Shown here: piece after piece, positions 18,365 to 27,562 of the stretch
Layout of the letters: every line of letters begins with the position of its first letter
How positions within the stretch are numbered: the stretch's first letter is position 1
Assembly (NCBI RefSeq): GCF_016134045.1
Contig: NZ_CP065915.1
Coordinates: 744,001-808,000 of the forward strand
Source: Pelagovum pacificum
Lineage (GTDB): Bacteria > Pseudomonadota > Alphaproteobacteria > Rhodobacterales > Rhodobacteraceae
Reading direction: 5' to 3'
Length of the DNA stretch: 64,000 nucleotides
Notes under the pieces: generated by a model
What the model saw: the letters and a program-made list of their open reading frames with translations, nothing else
Databases searched by the model: none
What the model was told of the DNA's origin: nothing
Made by a program: the position numbers and the translations under genes

Positions 18365-18394
18365 GCCTCCACCCAGCCGGGTGGAGGCTCGTTT
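18365..18394 (+). terminator. Rho-independent terminator of the SH3b gene
   Basis: Perfect 10-bp stem GCCTCCACCC/GGGTGGAGGC (18365-18374 with 18379-18388), tetraloop AGCC, followed by T-rich TCGTTTCGTT. Confidence 0.8.
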
Positions 18395-18515
18395 CGTTCC
18401 TGGAGGTGCGACCTTGCGCGAATGCGCACAGGATCGTCGCTTACATGCCAATTCCCTTCCTGCCGGTCAGGACTAGGTCGCAGGGAGATTGCAACTCTCG
18501 ACAGAAAGGTTTGCC

Positions 18516-19109
18516 ATGAGCGCTCCGAAAATTCTCGTCCTGTTCTACACGACCTACGGCACCAACCACGCCATCGCCGAAGCCGCGGCTGATGCCGCCC
18601 GCGAAGCTGGCGCTGAAGTGAAAGTCGTCCGTGCCCGCGAGACCGCCCCGCAAGAGGCGATCGACGGCCAGGAGCCCTGGAAAGCGCAGATCGAGAAGAT
18701 GGCGCATATTCCCGAGGCGACCGCCGACGACATGGTCTGGGCCGATGGCTACTTCGTCTCCGTGCCGACTCGCTACGGCGTTCCGGCCAGCCAGATGCGC
18801 GCCTTCATCGACACGCTCGGCCCCATCTGGCAAGAGGGCAAGCTCGCCAACAAGACCTTCACGGCGACTACGTCCGCCCAGAACGTGCACGGCGGACAGG
18901 AGACGACGATCCACTCGCTCTACACCACCGCCATGCACTGGGGGACGATCATCGTCGCACCGGGATATGCCGATCCGGTGAAGTTCGAGGACGGCGGCAA
19001 CCCCTACGGCTACTCGGCCCAGGCCGGCTCCTTCGACGAGAAGGGCAAGGAATCGGTCGCCTACCAGGCGAAGCGTCTCGTCGAATTCACGAAGAAGCTG
19101 ACCGCCTGA
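18516..19109 (+). CDS. NAD(P)H:quinone oxidoreductase, WrbA family
   Basis: A 197-residue flavodoxin-like enzyme: FMN phosphate loop [13 protein letters not shown], then [23 protein letters not shown], the [14 protein letters not shown] loop and the C-terminal YQAKRLVEF. Family members reduce quinones by two electrons and protect against redox cycling. The ATG at 18516 gives the canonical [12 protein letters not shown]. Confidence 0.92.
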   Translation: MSAPKILVLFYTTYGTNHAIAEAAADAAREAGAEVKVVRARETAPQEAIDGQEPWKAQIEKMAHIPEATADDMVWADGYFVSVPTRYGVPASQMRAFIDTLGPIWQEGKLANKTFTATTSAQNVHGGQETTIHSLYTTAMHWGTIIVAPGYADPVKFEDGGNPYGYSAQAGSFDEKGKESVAYQAKRLVEFTKKLTA

Positions 19110-19122
19110 CGTCATGGTAAAG

Positions 19123-19153
19123 CTCCCCGGTCGTGCTAGGCTCGGCCGGGGAG
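19123..19153 (+). promoter_or_regulatory. Hairpin whose right arm contains the next gene's ribosome site
   Basis: CTCCCCGG (19123-19130) pairs with CCGGGGAG (19146-19153). The right arm holds the GGGGAG that serves the ATG at 19160. The hairpin may attenuate readthrough from the WrbA-like gene or hide the ribosome site. Confidence 0.4.
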
Positions 19154-19159
19154 ACCGCC

Positions 19160-19588
19160 ATGACAGAGAACAAGACGCAGCCGACCGGGTCCGACGTGAC
19201 CGCTTTTCTCGAAGCGGTGGAGAATCCGGTCCGGCGCGCCGACGGCCTGGCGCTCGACGCGCTGTTTCGCGACGTCACAGGCTATGGTCCCCGCATGTGG
19301 GGGCCTACGATCGTCGGCTATGGCCGCTACCACTACCGCTACGACAGTGGCCGCGAGGGCGATTTCCTCGCCACCGGGTTCAGCCCCCGCAAGGCCAACC
19401 TCTCCATCTACATCATGCCCGGCTATCAGGACTACGGCACGATTCTCGCGCGGCTCGGCAAGCATAAACTGGGCAAATCGTGCCTCTACGTGAACCGGCT
19501 CTCCGACATCGACACCGACGTCTTGTCCGAGCTGATCCGCGCCGGGCTTCGCGATCTCGACGCCAGATGGCCGGTCAGCGGCCCCTAG
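19160..19588 (+). CDS. DUF1801 (YdhG-like) domain protein
   Basis: A 142-residue soluble protein with the DUF1801 pattern: MWGPTIVGYGRYHYRYDSGREG, LSIYIMPGYQDYGTILARLGKHKLGKSCLYVNRLSDID. Structures in this family resemble iron-chaperone-like folds; no reaction is established. Convergent with the PfkB gene, overlapping by 4 bp. Confidence 0.85.
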   Translation: MTENKTQPTGSDVTAFLEAVENPVRRADGLALDALFRDVTGYGPRMWGPTIVGYGRYHYRYDSGREGDFLATGFSPRKANLSIYIMPGYQDYGTILARLGKHKLGKSCLYVNRLSDIDTDVLSELIRAGLRDLDARWPVSGP

Positions 19589-20532
19589 AGCTCGCTCACC
19601 ACGCAGGCCGGCAGCAGCCGGTCGAGGTCGACCCGATGACAGAGCTGCGTGCCCGGCGTCGTCACGGCCGCGCTCGCCGCGGCGGCACCCCATGACAAGG
19701 CTGTCTCCACCGGCTCTCCGCTGGCGAGCGCCATCGTGAAGCCGCCGACGAAGCTGTCGCCCGCGCCGACCTTGCTGTTCACCACGACCGGCGCGGCCGA
19801 GACGTGCAGCAGCCGGTCGGCCTCCGCCATCACGGAGCCATCTGCGCCCCGTGCCACGATCACCATCCGCGCCGCGCCGCGCTGGACCAGACTGCGGGCG
19901 AAAATCGCACTGTCGCGGCGGCTGGCAAGCGGGCGGCGTGCCAGTTCCTCGGCCTCGTGCTGATCCATGCGCAAGACGAAGGGCGGCTTTTCCTGCCCGG
20001 CGGCGAGGTGGGCAAGTGCCGGACCCGAGGTGTCGAGGATGATCTCTTCCGACGTTCCGGCGAAGTCGTGGCAGATGCGCGCGTAGAGGTCCGGCGCGGC
20101 GCCCGACGGTCCGCTTCCCGACAGGACGAGGTAACCGTCCCCGGTCGCGGCGTCGAGGATCGCCTGCCGCACGGCGGCGATGTCGCGGCTCTCCCATTCC
20201 GGGCCGGGCAGCATGAAGCGGAATTGGTCGTTGGTGGAAAGATCGGTGACGGCGAGGCTCTGCCGCGTCTCGCCGGGCGCGGCATGAACGACCGGGTTGA
20301 GCCCGGCCCGGCTCAGCAGGTTCAACAGGGATTGCCCGGTATCCCCGCCGAGCGCGACGAAGCAGCGGGCCTCTCCGCCAAGCTGGTGGATCGCGCGCGC
20401 CACGTTGAGGCCCCCGCCGCCGGGATCGGTGTCGGGCGGGCCGCAGCGCAGTTTCACGTTCGGCTGGGCATGCGCGACCGAGGTCGCGAGGTCGAGCGCG
20501 GGATTCAGGGTGACGGTCAGGATATCGCGCAT
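19585..20532 (-). CDS. PfkB-family hexose kinase, 1-phosphofructokinase type
   Basis: A 315-residue kinase: N-terminal TLNPALDLATSV typical of PfkB/FruK, the first signature GGGGLNVARAIHQLGG, and the C-terminal catalytic motif NSKVGAGDSFVGGF, where Asp is the base. Members phosphorylate fructose-6-phosphate, fructose-1-phosphate or tagatose-6-phosphate; no PTS genes are adjacent, so the substrate is open. Confidence 0.9.
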   Translation of the reverse strand: MRDILTVTLNPALDLATSVAHAQPNVKLRCGPPDTDPGGGGLNVARAIHQLGGEARCFVALGGDTGQSLLNLLSRAGLNPVVHAAPGETRQSLAVTDLSTNDQFRFMLPGPEWESRDIAAVRQAILDAATGDGYLVLSGSGPSGAAPDLYARICHDFAGTSEEIILDTSGPALAHLAAGQEKPPFVLRMDQHEAEELARRPLASRRDSAIFARSLVQRGAARMVIVARGADGSVMAEADRLLHVSAAPVVVNSKVGAGDSFVGGFTMALASGEPVETALSWGAAAASAAVTTPGTQLCHRVDLDRLLPACVVSEL

Positions 20533-20632
20533 GTGAGCGGCCTTCGGTGACGTTGCCGCGGGAGAGTGCCAGTCGCCGCGCGACCTGCCAAGCCTTTGTC
20601 AGTCGGGCGGCCTTCGCCCGTCTCGCGCGTCT

Positions 20633-20773
20633 CCGGTCTTCTTTGGGCTTTCAAATATTCGCGGGGGTGAATTGGCCGAAGGCCAAGAGGGGGCAGAAAG
20701 CCCCCTGTTTCGCCCGATCGTCAGGGAGGGCGCCCAAGGCGCGCGCGCGAGCGCGCTCCGCCGGATCAGGCCT
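20633..20773 (+). repeat. Dispersed intergenic repeat, copy A
   Basis: About 140 bp sharing a core with 41938-42080 and, inverted, 56760-56901. The order is a T-rich lead (CTTTGGGCTTTCAAATATT), GGGGGTGAATT, a GGCC..GGCC stem, AGAGGGGGCAG, a CCCCC run, then a variable GC-rich tail with CGCGCGCG. It sits at the 3' end of the zincin gene on the other strand. It is slightly diverged from copy B. Confidence 0.75.
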
Positions 20774-20776
20774 GCG

Positions 20777-21169
20777 TCAGTCCCACCACTGGTCGATGGC
20801 GGCGATGTCGTCGTCGGACCAGCCGAAGTGGTGGGCGAACTCGTGCACCGTCACATGCGCGACGAGGTCGGTGAAGGTGACGTTGCCGCGCTCCGCCCAC
20901 TCGTCCAGCAACGCGCGGCGGAACAGCCAGACCGTGTCCGGCCCCGACGGCACGTCCATCACCGATTTCTGGGTCAGCGGCACGCCGTCATACAGGCCCG
21001 AGATGTCGAACGGCCCGGCTTCCATGTCCTCGAGCACATCGTCGGGCGGAAACTCCACGACGCGCAGGCTGACCGCGCGCGCGGCGTCGCGGAAGGTCTC
21101 GGGCAGCGTCTCCACCGTGTCGCGGGCGATCTGCTCTATCTCGTCGAGGGTCGGTGCGGTCAGGTCCAT
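20777..21169 (-). CDS. Zincin-like metallopeptidase family protein
   Basis: A 130-residue member of the small 'zincin_1' family with HEFAHHFG (His109, Glu110, His113), a typical HExxH zinc site, and the family's GPDTVWLFRRALLDEW. Its substrate is unknown. The ATG at 21169 begins the helix DLTAPTLDEIEQIA. It is divergent from gltX with 48 bp between starts. Confidence 0.85.
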   Translation of the reverse strand: MDLTAPTLDEIEQIARDTVETLPETFRDAARAVSLRVVEFPPDDVLEDMEAGPFDISGLYDGVPLTQKSVMDVPSGPDTVWLFRRALLDEWAERGNVTFTDLVAHVTVHEFAHHFGWSDDDIAAIDQWWD

Positions 21170-21217
21170 GGGCTTCGATATGGACAAAAGCCCGGCCTTG
21201 TGAAAGAGCCTCGGCGC

Positions 21218-22537
21218 ATGACAACCACCCGTTTCGCCCCTTCGCCGACCGGCTACCTGCACATCGGCAACCTGCGCGCCGCGCTGTTCAACTTCGCCAT
21301 CGCCCGCAAGGCCGGCGGAACGTTCATCCTGCGCATCGACGACACCGATCCCGAGCGGTCGAAGCAGGAGTACGTGGATGCGATCCGCGAGGACCTGACG
21401 TGGCTCGGCCTGAGCTGGGACCGGGAGGAACGGCAATCGGACCGGATCGCGCGCTACATGGAGGTCAAGCAGCAGCTGATCGACATGGGGCGGCTCTACG
21501 AGTGTTTCGAAAGCCCGACCGAGCTGGACCTGAAGCGGAAGAAGCAGCTCAACATGGGCCGCCCGCCGGTTTATGACCGCGCCGCTCTCGACCTCTCCGA
21601 GGCGGAGAAGGACAAGCTGCGCGAGGAACGCGGCGGCTACTGGCGCTTCAAGCTGGACCATGCGCGGATCGAGTGGACCGACGGCATCCTCGGCGATATC
21701 TCCATCGACGCAGCGAGCGTGTCGGACCCGGTGCTGATCCGCGCGGACGGGCAGGTGCTGTATACCTTCGCGTCGGTCGTGGACGACACCGACTTCGGGA
21801 TCACCGACGTCGTGCGCGGCTCGGACCACGTGACCAACACGGCGACGCAGATCCAGATCATCGAGGCGATCGGCGGCACGGTTCCGGCCTTCGCGCACCA
21901 TTCGCTGCTGACCGGCCCGCAGGGTGAGGCGCTGTCGAAGCGGCTCGGCACCCTGTCGCTGCGCGATTTGCGCGCGCGGGGCATCGCGCCGATGGCGATC
22001 CTGTCGCTGATGGCGCGGCTCGGCTCCTCCGATCCGGTCGAACTGCGTGAGACGGTGGACGAGATCGTCGAGGGCTTCGACATCGGCAGCTTCGGCTCCG
22101 CCCCGACCAAGTTCGACAGCGAGGACCTGATCCCGCTCACTCACCGCTGGCTGTCCCATCGACCATACGAGGCCGTGAAGGCAGACGTGCTGGCGCTTGG
22201 CGTGCCGGAAGAGCTCGGCCCCACATTCTGGGACGTCGTCCGCGAGAATATCGACACGCTTGAGAGCATGTCGGGCTGGTGGGCGCTGTTCAACGAAGGC
22301 GGCGAGGCCAAGGTCGATGACGAGGACCGCGCCTTCGTGGACGAGGCGTTCGCCATGCTGGGCGAACCGCCGTACGGCCCCGAAACCTGGAGCGAGTGGA
22401 CTTCCGCGGTGAAGGAGGCGACGGGCCGCAAGGGCAAGGGGCTGTTCATGCCGCTCCGCCGCGCGGTGACCGGCATGGATCGCGGCCCGGAAATGGCCGA
22501 CGTCATGCGGCTGATGCAGGTGAAGCCCAAACCTTGA
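21218..22537 (+). CDS. gltX: Glutamyl-tRNA synthetase, short form
   Basis: A 439-residue class I synthetase with RFAPSPTGYLHIGNLRAALFN (HIGH loop is HIGN), FILRIDDTDPERSK and a KMSKS-loop equivalent reading EALSKRLGTLSL. It is somewhat shorter than the usual 465-500 residues, with a compact anticodon-binding region. Alphaproteobacteria often carry two gltX copies, one of which can charge tRNA-Gln with Glu for the amidotransferase; this may be one of that pair. Start at ATG 21218 fits the family; a much longer upstream frame is not coding. Confidence 0.94.
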   Translation: MTTTRFAPSPTGYLHIGNLRAALFNFAIARKAGGTFILRIDDTDPERSKQEYVDAIREDLTWLGLSWDREERQSDRIARYMEVKQQLIDMGRLYECFESPTELDLKRKKQLNMGRPPVYDRAALDLSEAEKDKLREERGGYWRFKLDHARIEWTDGILGDISIDAASVSDPVLIRADGQVLYTFASVVDDTDFGITDVVRGSDHVTNTATQIQIIEAIGGTVPAFAHHSLLTGPQGEALSKRLGTLSLRDLRARGIAPMAILSLMARLGSSDPVELRETVDEIVEGFDIGSFGSAPTKFDSEDLIPLTHRWLSHRPYEAVKADVLALGVPEELGPTFWDVVRENIDTLESMSGWWALFNEGGEAKVDDEDRAFVDEAFAMLGEPPYGPETWSEWTSAVKEATGRKGKGLFMPLRRAVTGMDRGPEMADVMRLMQVKPKP

Positions 22538-22644
22538 TCTGTGCGGTATCGCACTAGTGATGCGTGGGTTTCGGGAATTACGTGCGCCGAAGCAGAGGTT
22601 ATCTGTCGGCGCATCGTAGACCCAACCAACTGGACCAGATCCGA

Positions 22645-23046
22645 ATGACCGAGACCCTCGACCGCTACGCGCCGCAGATGCTGAGCGTGTTCCGCATTGC
22701 CATCGCGCTGCCCTTCATCGCGCACGGCACCCAGAAACTCCTCAACTTTCCGGCGTCCGAGATGTCGGCGCCGCTGTTCTCGCTGCTTGGCCTTGCCGGC
22801 TTCCTCGAGATTGTCGGTGGAATCCTCGTGCTGATCGGCCTGTTCACCCGCGCGACGTCGTTCGTTCTGTCCGGCCTGATGGCCGTCGCCTACTTCATGG
22901 CCCACGCGCCGGCGAGCTTCTTCCCGGCCCTTAACGGCGGCGACGCGGCGATCCTGTGGTGCTTCGCGTTCCTCTACCTTGTCTTCGCGGGCCCGGGTCC
23001 ATGGAGCGTCGACGCGAGCCGCAGCGGCTCGACTGTCGCGGCATGA
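22645..23046 (+). CDS. DoxX family membrane protein
   Basis: A 133-residue protein with four hydrophobic segments and the DoxX pattern: FRIAIALPFIAHGTQKLL, LGLAGFLEIVGGILVLIGLFTRATSF, AYFMAHAPASFFP. DoxX-type proteins sit in the inner membrane and are linked to thiosulfate or sulfur/redox systems; function here unknown. Ends at a strong terminator. Confidence 0.85.
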   Translation: MTETLDRYAPQMLSVFRIAIALPFIAHGTQKLLNFPASEMSAPLFSLLGLAGFLEIVGGILVLIGLFTRATSFVLSGLMAVAYFMAHAPASFFPALNGGDAAILWCFAFLYLVFAGPGPWSVDASRSGSTVAA

Positions 23047-23051
23047 TCCAG

Positions 23052-23077
23052 AACGGGGGCCTTCGGGTCCCCGTTTT
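23052..23077. terminator. Strong bidirectional terminator with a UUCG tetraloop
   Basis: A 10-bp stem (23052-23061 with 23066-23075, one G-T pair) closed by TTCG and followed by TTTT lies between the convergent DoxX and gamma-glutamylcyclotransferase genes. Confidence 0.85.
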
Positions 23078-23080
23078 CGT

Positions 23081-23659
23081 TCAGGAGCCGACCGCCTCGG
23101 CTGCGATAAGGCGGCAGTCGAGGTCGCGCAGCAGGCTGTCGATGTAGCTTCGTTGCTCGGACGTCGGCTGCTGGAAGCGCGGGTAGATCGGCATCTCGCG
23201 GTCGTTCATCACCGGGGCATGCCAGCCGGTCGTCGTTTCGCAGAACCGTATGACGCCATCCTCTCCGAACAGCTCGAGATAGCCGAGGATCACCGTCTCG
23301 AGGTAGCTCAGCAGGATTGGGTGCGCCGTGTCGGGCGGGGAGAGCAGCCCTTCGGCGACTTCGTAAACGGCGGTGTCGGCACGCTCGCCGTCATTGGTGA
23401 CCTCGTGCGTCACATCGCGGCGCAGGTAGGCGCGCTCGCGCTCGTCCAGCGCCTCCCAATCGGCACCTGGGACATCGGCGACGACGCCTTCGATCTCTGC
23501 ATCCTCGTGACGCTCGACCGACAGGAAGGCGAGGGGGCGCAGCGTCGAGTGCCGCCAGACCCGGCGCCAGCCTGAGAGGCGGGCGATCCGGGCGTTGGGA
23601 TAGTCATGCGTGGCGAGGTTGACGAGGCTGCCGTAGCCGAAAAATCTGGGTGTACTCAT
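23081..23659 (-). CDS. Gamma-glutamylcyclotransferase-like protein
   Basis: A 192-residue GGCT-fold protein with FFGYGSLVNLATHDY, the glutamate-binding loop of the fold, and an ERAYLRRDVTHEV region with the expected acidic residue. Family members release 5-oxoproline from gamma-glutamyl peptides. The start overlaps the stop of the upstream permease gene by 4 bp (ATGA on the minus strand), so it belongs to the same transcript as the FtsX-like exporter. Confidence 0.82.
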   Translation of the reverse strand: MSTPRFFGYGSLVNLATHDYPNARIARLSGWRRVWRHSTLRPLAFLSVERHEDAEIEGVVADVPGADWEALDERERAYLRRDVTHEVTNDGERADTAVYEVAEGLLSPPDTAHPILLSYLETVILGYLELFGEDGVIRFCETTTGWHAPVMNDREMPIYPRFQQPTSEQRSYIDSLLRDLDCRLIAAEAVGS

Positions 23660-26181
23660 TCCCGAGCCCGTAACACGCGGGCAGGGCGCGCGGCCAGCGG
23701 ACGGAGCGCGAAGAGAAGCCCGGCAAGCAGCGTCGCGAGCACTCCGCCCACGATGACGGCGATTGCCGAAGGCCAGACGACGGAAAAGCTCGTCTCCATG
23801 ATGAAATGGCAGACGGCCCATCCCCCCGCGATTCCGGCGGCGAGCGCGACGAGCCCGGCGGCGAGGCCGAGCAGGGCGGAGCGTAGCGCGAAGCTTGCGA
23901 GGATGCGCGACCGGCTTGCGCCGAGCGTCTTCAATACCGCGCTTTCGTAGGTGCGGGTCCTCTCACCCGCCGCAGCTGCCCCGATCAGCACGAGGAAGCC
24001 GGTCAGCAGCGTCGCTGCCGCGCCGTAGCGCGTGGCCGCCGCGATCCCGCCGAGGAGTTCGACCACCCGGTCGATCGCGTCGCGCACGCGGATCGCGGTG
24101 ATGTTGGGATAGGCGTCGGCGAGGTCGCGCAAGATCGCGGCTTCCGCCTCCGGCTCGGCGTAGACCGTGGAGATCCAGCTGTGCGGGGCGCCCGCCAGCG
24201 TGTTCGGGCTCATCGAGATGATGAAGCCGATGCCAGCCGTCTCGAAGTTCACTTCCCGGAAGGAGGCGATCTCGGCGGTGAACTCACGCCCGAGGATGTT
24301 GACTGTCACGGTGTCGCCGAGTTGCAGGCCGATCTCCGCGGCTTCATCCGCCGAGAAGGACATGAGGGGTGGGCCATCGTAATTTTCCGGCCACCATTCG
24401 CCTGCGGTGATGGATGTGTTGTCGGGCAGCTCTTCGGAGTAGGTGATGCCCCGGTCACCCTGGATCACCCAGTGGCCGCCGGCGACCTCGGTCGCGGGCT
24501 GGCCGTTGATCTGCGTGATGACGCCGCGCAGCATCGGGGCGCTGTCGACCCGAGACACGGCGGGATCGCCGTCGAGCCGTTCGCGGAAGCCGTCGATCTG
24601 GTCGGGCTGAATGTCGACGAAGAAGTAGCTCGGTGCGACGTCGGGCAGTTCGGTCGAGATCGCGTTGCGCAGGTTCCCGTCAATCTGTCCGACGGAGGCG
24701 AGCACCGTCAGGCCGAGACCGAGCGACAGGACGACAGACGTCGTCTCCCCTCCGCGCGCGCCGATGGCGCCGAGGGCAAGCCGCAGGGCAGGGCGGCCCC
24801 GGCTGACGCGGGCCAAGCCCCGAGAGACCCGCCGGGCGAGGAGGGCCGCCAGCGCGAGCACGATCAGCGCGCCGACGATGCCGCCGGCAGTTATCAGCGT
24901 CAGCTCGACCGTTCCGGAAAAGAGCACCGCCGCCCCGACGAGCAGTGCGAAGAGCACCGCCGTGATCGCGAGGTAGCGTGGCGCGGGCAACGCGCGGCCG
25001 CCGGAGAAGGCATCGCGGAACAGGGTCGCGGCGCGGATCTCTTCGGCGCGGGCGAGGGGCCAAAGCGTGAAGATCAGCGCGGCGAGGATGCCGTAAAGCG
25101 ACGCCTCGATCAGCGGGCGGGCATAGATGCCGAATTCCGCCGGTATCGGCAGGTTCGCCTGGATCAGCGGCGAGAACAGGTTGGGCACGCCGACGCCGAG
25201 AATGAGACCGATCACCAAGCCGACGATGGTCAGCACGCCGATCTGGATGAAGTAGGTCTGGAACACGGTCGCACGGGTCGCACCGAGCGTCTTGAGCGTG
25301 GCGATGACCTCTGTCTTGCCGGCGAGGTAGGAGCGAACGGCGGAACTCACCCCGACGCCGCCGACCGCAAGGCCGGACAGCCCGACGAGGATGAGGAACG
25401 CGCCAAGCCGCTCGACGAACTCGCTGATGCCGGGGGCGCCTTCGCGGGCATCGCGCCATCGCAGGCCGTCGTTGCGGAACCGCTCTTCCGCTTCGGCCTC
25501 CAGCGCGGCGAGGTCGGCGCCCTCGGGCAGGTCGAGGCGGTATTGCGTGTCGAACAGCGTGCCTTCCTGCAGCAGGCCGGACTGGCCAAGGTCCTCCGTC
25601 CGGACCAGCGACACGGGGCCGAGGCCGAAGCCGCTGCCGGAATTGTCGGGATAGCGTTCGAGGATCGCAGTCAGAACGAAGTCCTGATCGCCGAGGCGGA
25701 ACGTGTCACCGGGGGACAGGCCAAGCCGGTCGGCGAGCACGCGCTGCATCAGCCCGCCGGGCAGGGTGCCGTCGCCCTCGAACGCTTCGGCAAGCGGAAT
25801 TTCGGGGTCCAGCACGGCGGTGCCGGCGAGGGGGTAGAGGTCGTCGACCGCCTTCACCTGGGTGAGCGCGCGCTCGGGCTCGTCCCGGTCGACCACGGCG
25901 AGAGAGCGGAACTCGACCACTTCGGAGATGCGGTCGGCGATGCTCTCCATCCACTCGAGCTCCACATCGCGGGCGAAGCGGTAAGTGAATTGAACCTCCG
26001 CATCGCCACCGAGCAGGGCCGCGCCTTCCCGCGTCAAGCCCGCTTCGATCGCGGAGCGGACAGTGCCGACCGCGGCGATGGCCGCGACGCCGAGAGCGAG
26101 GCAGGCGATGAAGATGCGAAAGCCGGAGAGGCCGCCGCGCAGCTCCCTCCGGGCGATGCGGGCGGCGACCGGCCAGCTCAT
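23656..26181 (-). CDS. FtsX/YbbP-like ABC permease
   Basis: An 841-residue membrane protein with one N-terminal segment, a large periplasmic domain (about 45-230), an FtsX core, a second periplasmic region (about 500-700) and a second FtsX core ending near FALRPLAARPARVL. The coupling motifs VIATLKTLGATRATVFQ and ESAVLKTLGASRSRILA mark both halves. It resembles E. coli YbbP, partner of YbbA and TesA. Its start overlaps the ATPase stop by 4 bp. Confidence 0.92.
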   Translation of the reverse strand: MSWPVAARIARRELRGGLSGFRIFIACLALGVAAIAAVGTVRSAIEAGLTREGAALLGGDAEVQFTYRFARDVELEWMESIADRISEVVEFRSLAVVDRDEPERALTQVKAVDDLYPLAGTAVLDPEIPLAEAFEGDGTLPGGLMQRVLADRLGLSPGDTFRLGDQDFVLTAILERYPDNSGSGFGLGPVSLVRTEDLGQSGLLQEGTLFDTQYRLDLPEGADLAALEAEAEERFRNDGLRWRDAREGAPGISEFVERLGAFLILVGLSGLAVGGVGVSSAVRSYLAGKTEVIATLKTLGATRATVFQTYFIQIGVLTIVGLVIGLILGVGVPNLFSPLIQANLPIPAEFGIYARPLIEASLYGILAALIFTLWPLARAEEIRAATLFRDAFSGGRALPAPRYLAITAVLFALLVGAAVLFSGTVELTLITAGGIVGALIVLALAALLARRVSRGLARVSRGRPALRLALGAIGARGGETTSVVLSLGLGLTVLASVGQIDGNLRNAISTELPDVAPSYFFVDIQPDQIDGFRERLDGDPAVSRVDSAPMLRGVITQINGQPATEVAGGHWVIQGDRGITYSEELPDNTSITAGEWWPENYDGPPLMSFSADEAAEIGLQLGDTVTVNILGREFTAEIASFREVNFETAGIGFIISMSPNTLAGAPHSWISTVYAEPEAEAAILRDLADAYPNITAIRVRDAIDRVVELLGGIAAATRYGAAATLLTGFLVLIGAAAAGERTRTYESAVLKTLGASRSRILASFALRSALLGLAAGLVALAAGIAGGWAVCHFIMETSFSVVWPSAIAVIVGGVLATLLAGLLFALRPLAARPARVLRARE

Positions 26182-26876
26182 TCGGCGGCGCTCGCCGTGG
26201 CGGCGGAGCTTTCGATCCGTCCATCGCGAAGGCCGACGACCCGGTCACAGCGGCGGGCGAGATCGAGCGAGTGCGTCACCATGATGAGCGTCGCGCCGTG
26301 CCGGTCGCGCAGGCCGAAGAGCAGATCCATGATCGCGCCGCCGTTCGTCTCGTCCAGATTGCCGGTCGGTTCGTCAGCAAGAAGGATGGCCGGCCGCGGC
26401 GCGGAGGCACGGGCGAGCGCGACGCGCTGCTGTTCGCCCCCGGACAATTGCGAGGGGTAGTGGTCGCCGCGATGGCCGAGGCCGACGGCCTCGAGTTCCG
26501 CCGCCGCGCGGTCGAACGCATCGCGTATGCCGGCCAGTTCCAGCGGTGTCGCGACATTCTCAAGCGCGGTCATTGTCGGGATCAGGTGGAAGCTTTGGAA
26601 GACGACCCCCATATTATCCCTGCGAAACCGGGCGAGCGCGTCTTCGTTCATGGAGGTAAGGTCTTGGCCGAGCGCCATGATCGATCCCGACGATGCGCTT
26701 TCGAGCCCGCCCATGAGCATGAGGAGCGACGACTTGCCCGACCCGCTTGGCCCCACGAGACCCAGCGTCTCCCCCCTGTTCACCGACATCGAGATGTCGT
26801 GCAGGATGTCGACCCGACCCGCGTTGCCCATCAGGGACAATGAAACGTCGGACAGCGAAAGAATGGACTCTGGCAT
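26178..26876 (-). CDS. ABC ATPase, YbbA/LolD type
   Basis: A 232-residue ATPase with Walker A VGPSGSGKSS, FQSFHLIPTMTALENV, signature LSGGEQQRVALARA, Walker B ILLADEPTGNLDE and VTHSLDLA. It pairs with the adjacent permease. The gene order ATPase-permease divergent from tesA is the same as ybbA-ybbP/tesA in E. coli. The start at 26876 lies 14 bp inside the likely tesA start, so both genes are fired from one tightly packed region. Confidence 0.93.
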   Translation of the reverse strand: MPESILSLSDVSLSLMGNAGRVDILHDISMSVNRGETLGLVGPSGSGKSSLLMLMGGLESASSGSIMALGQDLTSMNEDALARFRRDNMGVVFQSFHLIPTMTALENVATPLELAGIRDAFDRAAAELEAVGLGHRGDHYPSQLSGGEQQRVALARASAPRPAILLADEPTGNLDETNGGAIMDLLFGLRDRHGATLIMVTHSLDLARRCDRVVGLRDGRIESSAATASAAE

Positions 26877-27561
26877 ACGGGGTCTTTCGGCTCTGTTCGG
26901 CTCATTCCGATATGGGGCTGTTCGCCGCGCCTGCAATATAGGCGCCGTTGTCATGGTTGCCGGATGCGCCACCGCAGACGCCGATACGATCACGATTGCG
27001 GCGTTTGGCGACAGCCTTACCCAAGGCTACGGACTGCCCGCACAGCAAGGCTTTGTGCCCCAGCTCGAAGAGTGGCTGCGCGCGAATGGCGCAGACGTGA
27101 CCGTGGTTAACGCGGGGGTCTCGGGCGACACGACGGCGGGGGGGCTCAGCCGCGTCGACTGGGCGATCACGCCCGAGACGGACGCGATGATCCTGGAACT
27201 CGGCGCGAACGACTTCCTGCGCGGTATCGACCCCGCAGTGAGCCGGGAGAACCTCGACGGCATTCTCTCCGTCGCAGACGAGGCCGGGCTGGAGACGCTG
27301 CTGGTCGCCATCCCCGCGTCCACCAACTACGGCACTGAATTCAAGACACAATTCGACGGCATGTACGTCGACCTCGCCGAGAAATACGACGTGCCGCTCT
27401 ACCCGAATTTCATGGAGCCACTGGGCGAGGGCGAGACGGTCGCCGGGGCGGCGGAACAGTATCTTCAGTCCGACGGCCTGCATCCGACGGCGGAGGGCGT
27501 CGCCCTGATCGTCGAGGGGATCGGGCCGTCCGTGCTCGAGCTTATCGAGGGGCTCGAGTGA
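26863..27561 (+). CDS. tesA: Arylesterase / acyl-CoA thioesterase I-type GDSL hydrolase
   Basis: An SGNH hydrolase of about 232 residues with block I IAAFGDSLTQGYGL (Ser nucleophile), GANDFLRGIDP (block III), and DGLHPTAEGVAL (catalytic Asp/His). A hydrophobic N-terminus with VVMVAGCATADA suggests periplasmic or lipoprotein export. The start is uncertain: ATG 26863 overlaps the divergent ATPase start, and a later ATG at 26953 would shorten the signal. Enzymes of this type hydrolyse acyl-CoAs, aryl esters and lysophospholipids. Confidence 0.88.
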   Translation: MDSGIRGLSALFGSFRYGAVRRACNIGAVVMVAGCATADADTITIAAFGDSLTQGYGLPAQQGFVPQLEEWLRANGADVTVVNAGVSGDTTAGGLSRVDWAITPETDAMILELGANDFLRGIDPAVSRENLDGILSVADEAGLETLLVAIPASTNYGTEFKTQFDGMYVDLAEKYDVPLYPNFMEPLGEGETVAGAAEQYLQSDGLHPTAEGVALIVEGIGPSVLELIEGLE

Positions 27562-27562
27562 G

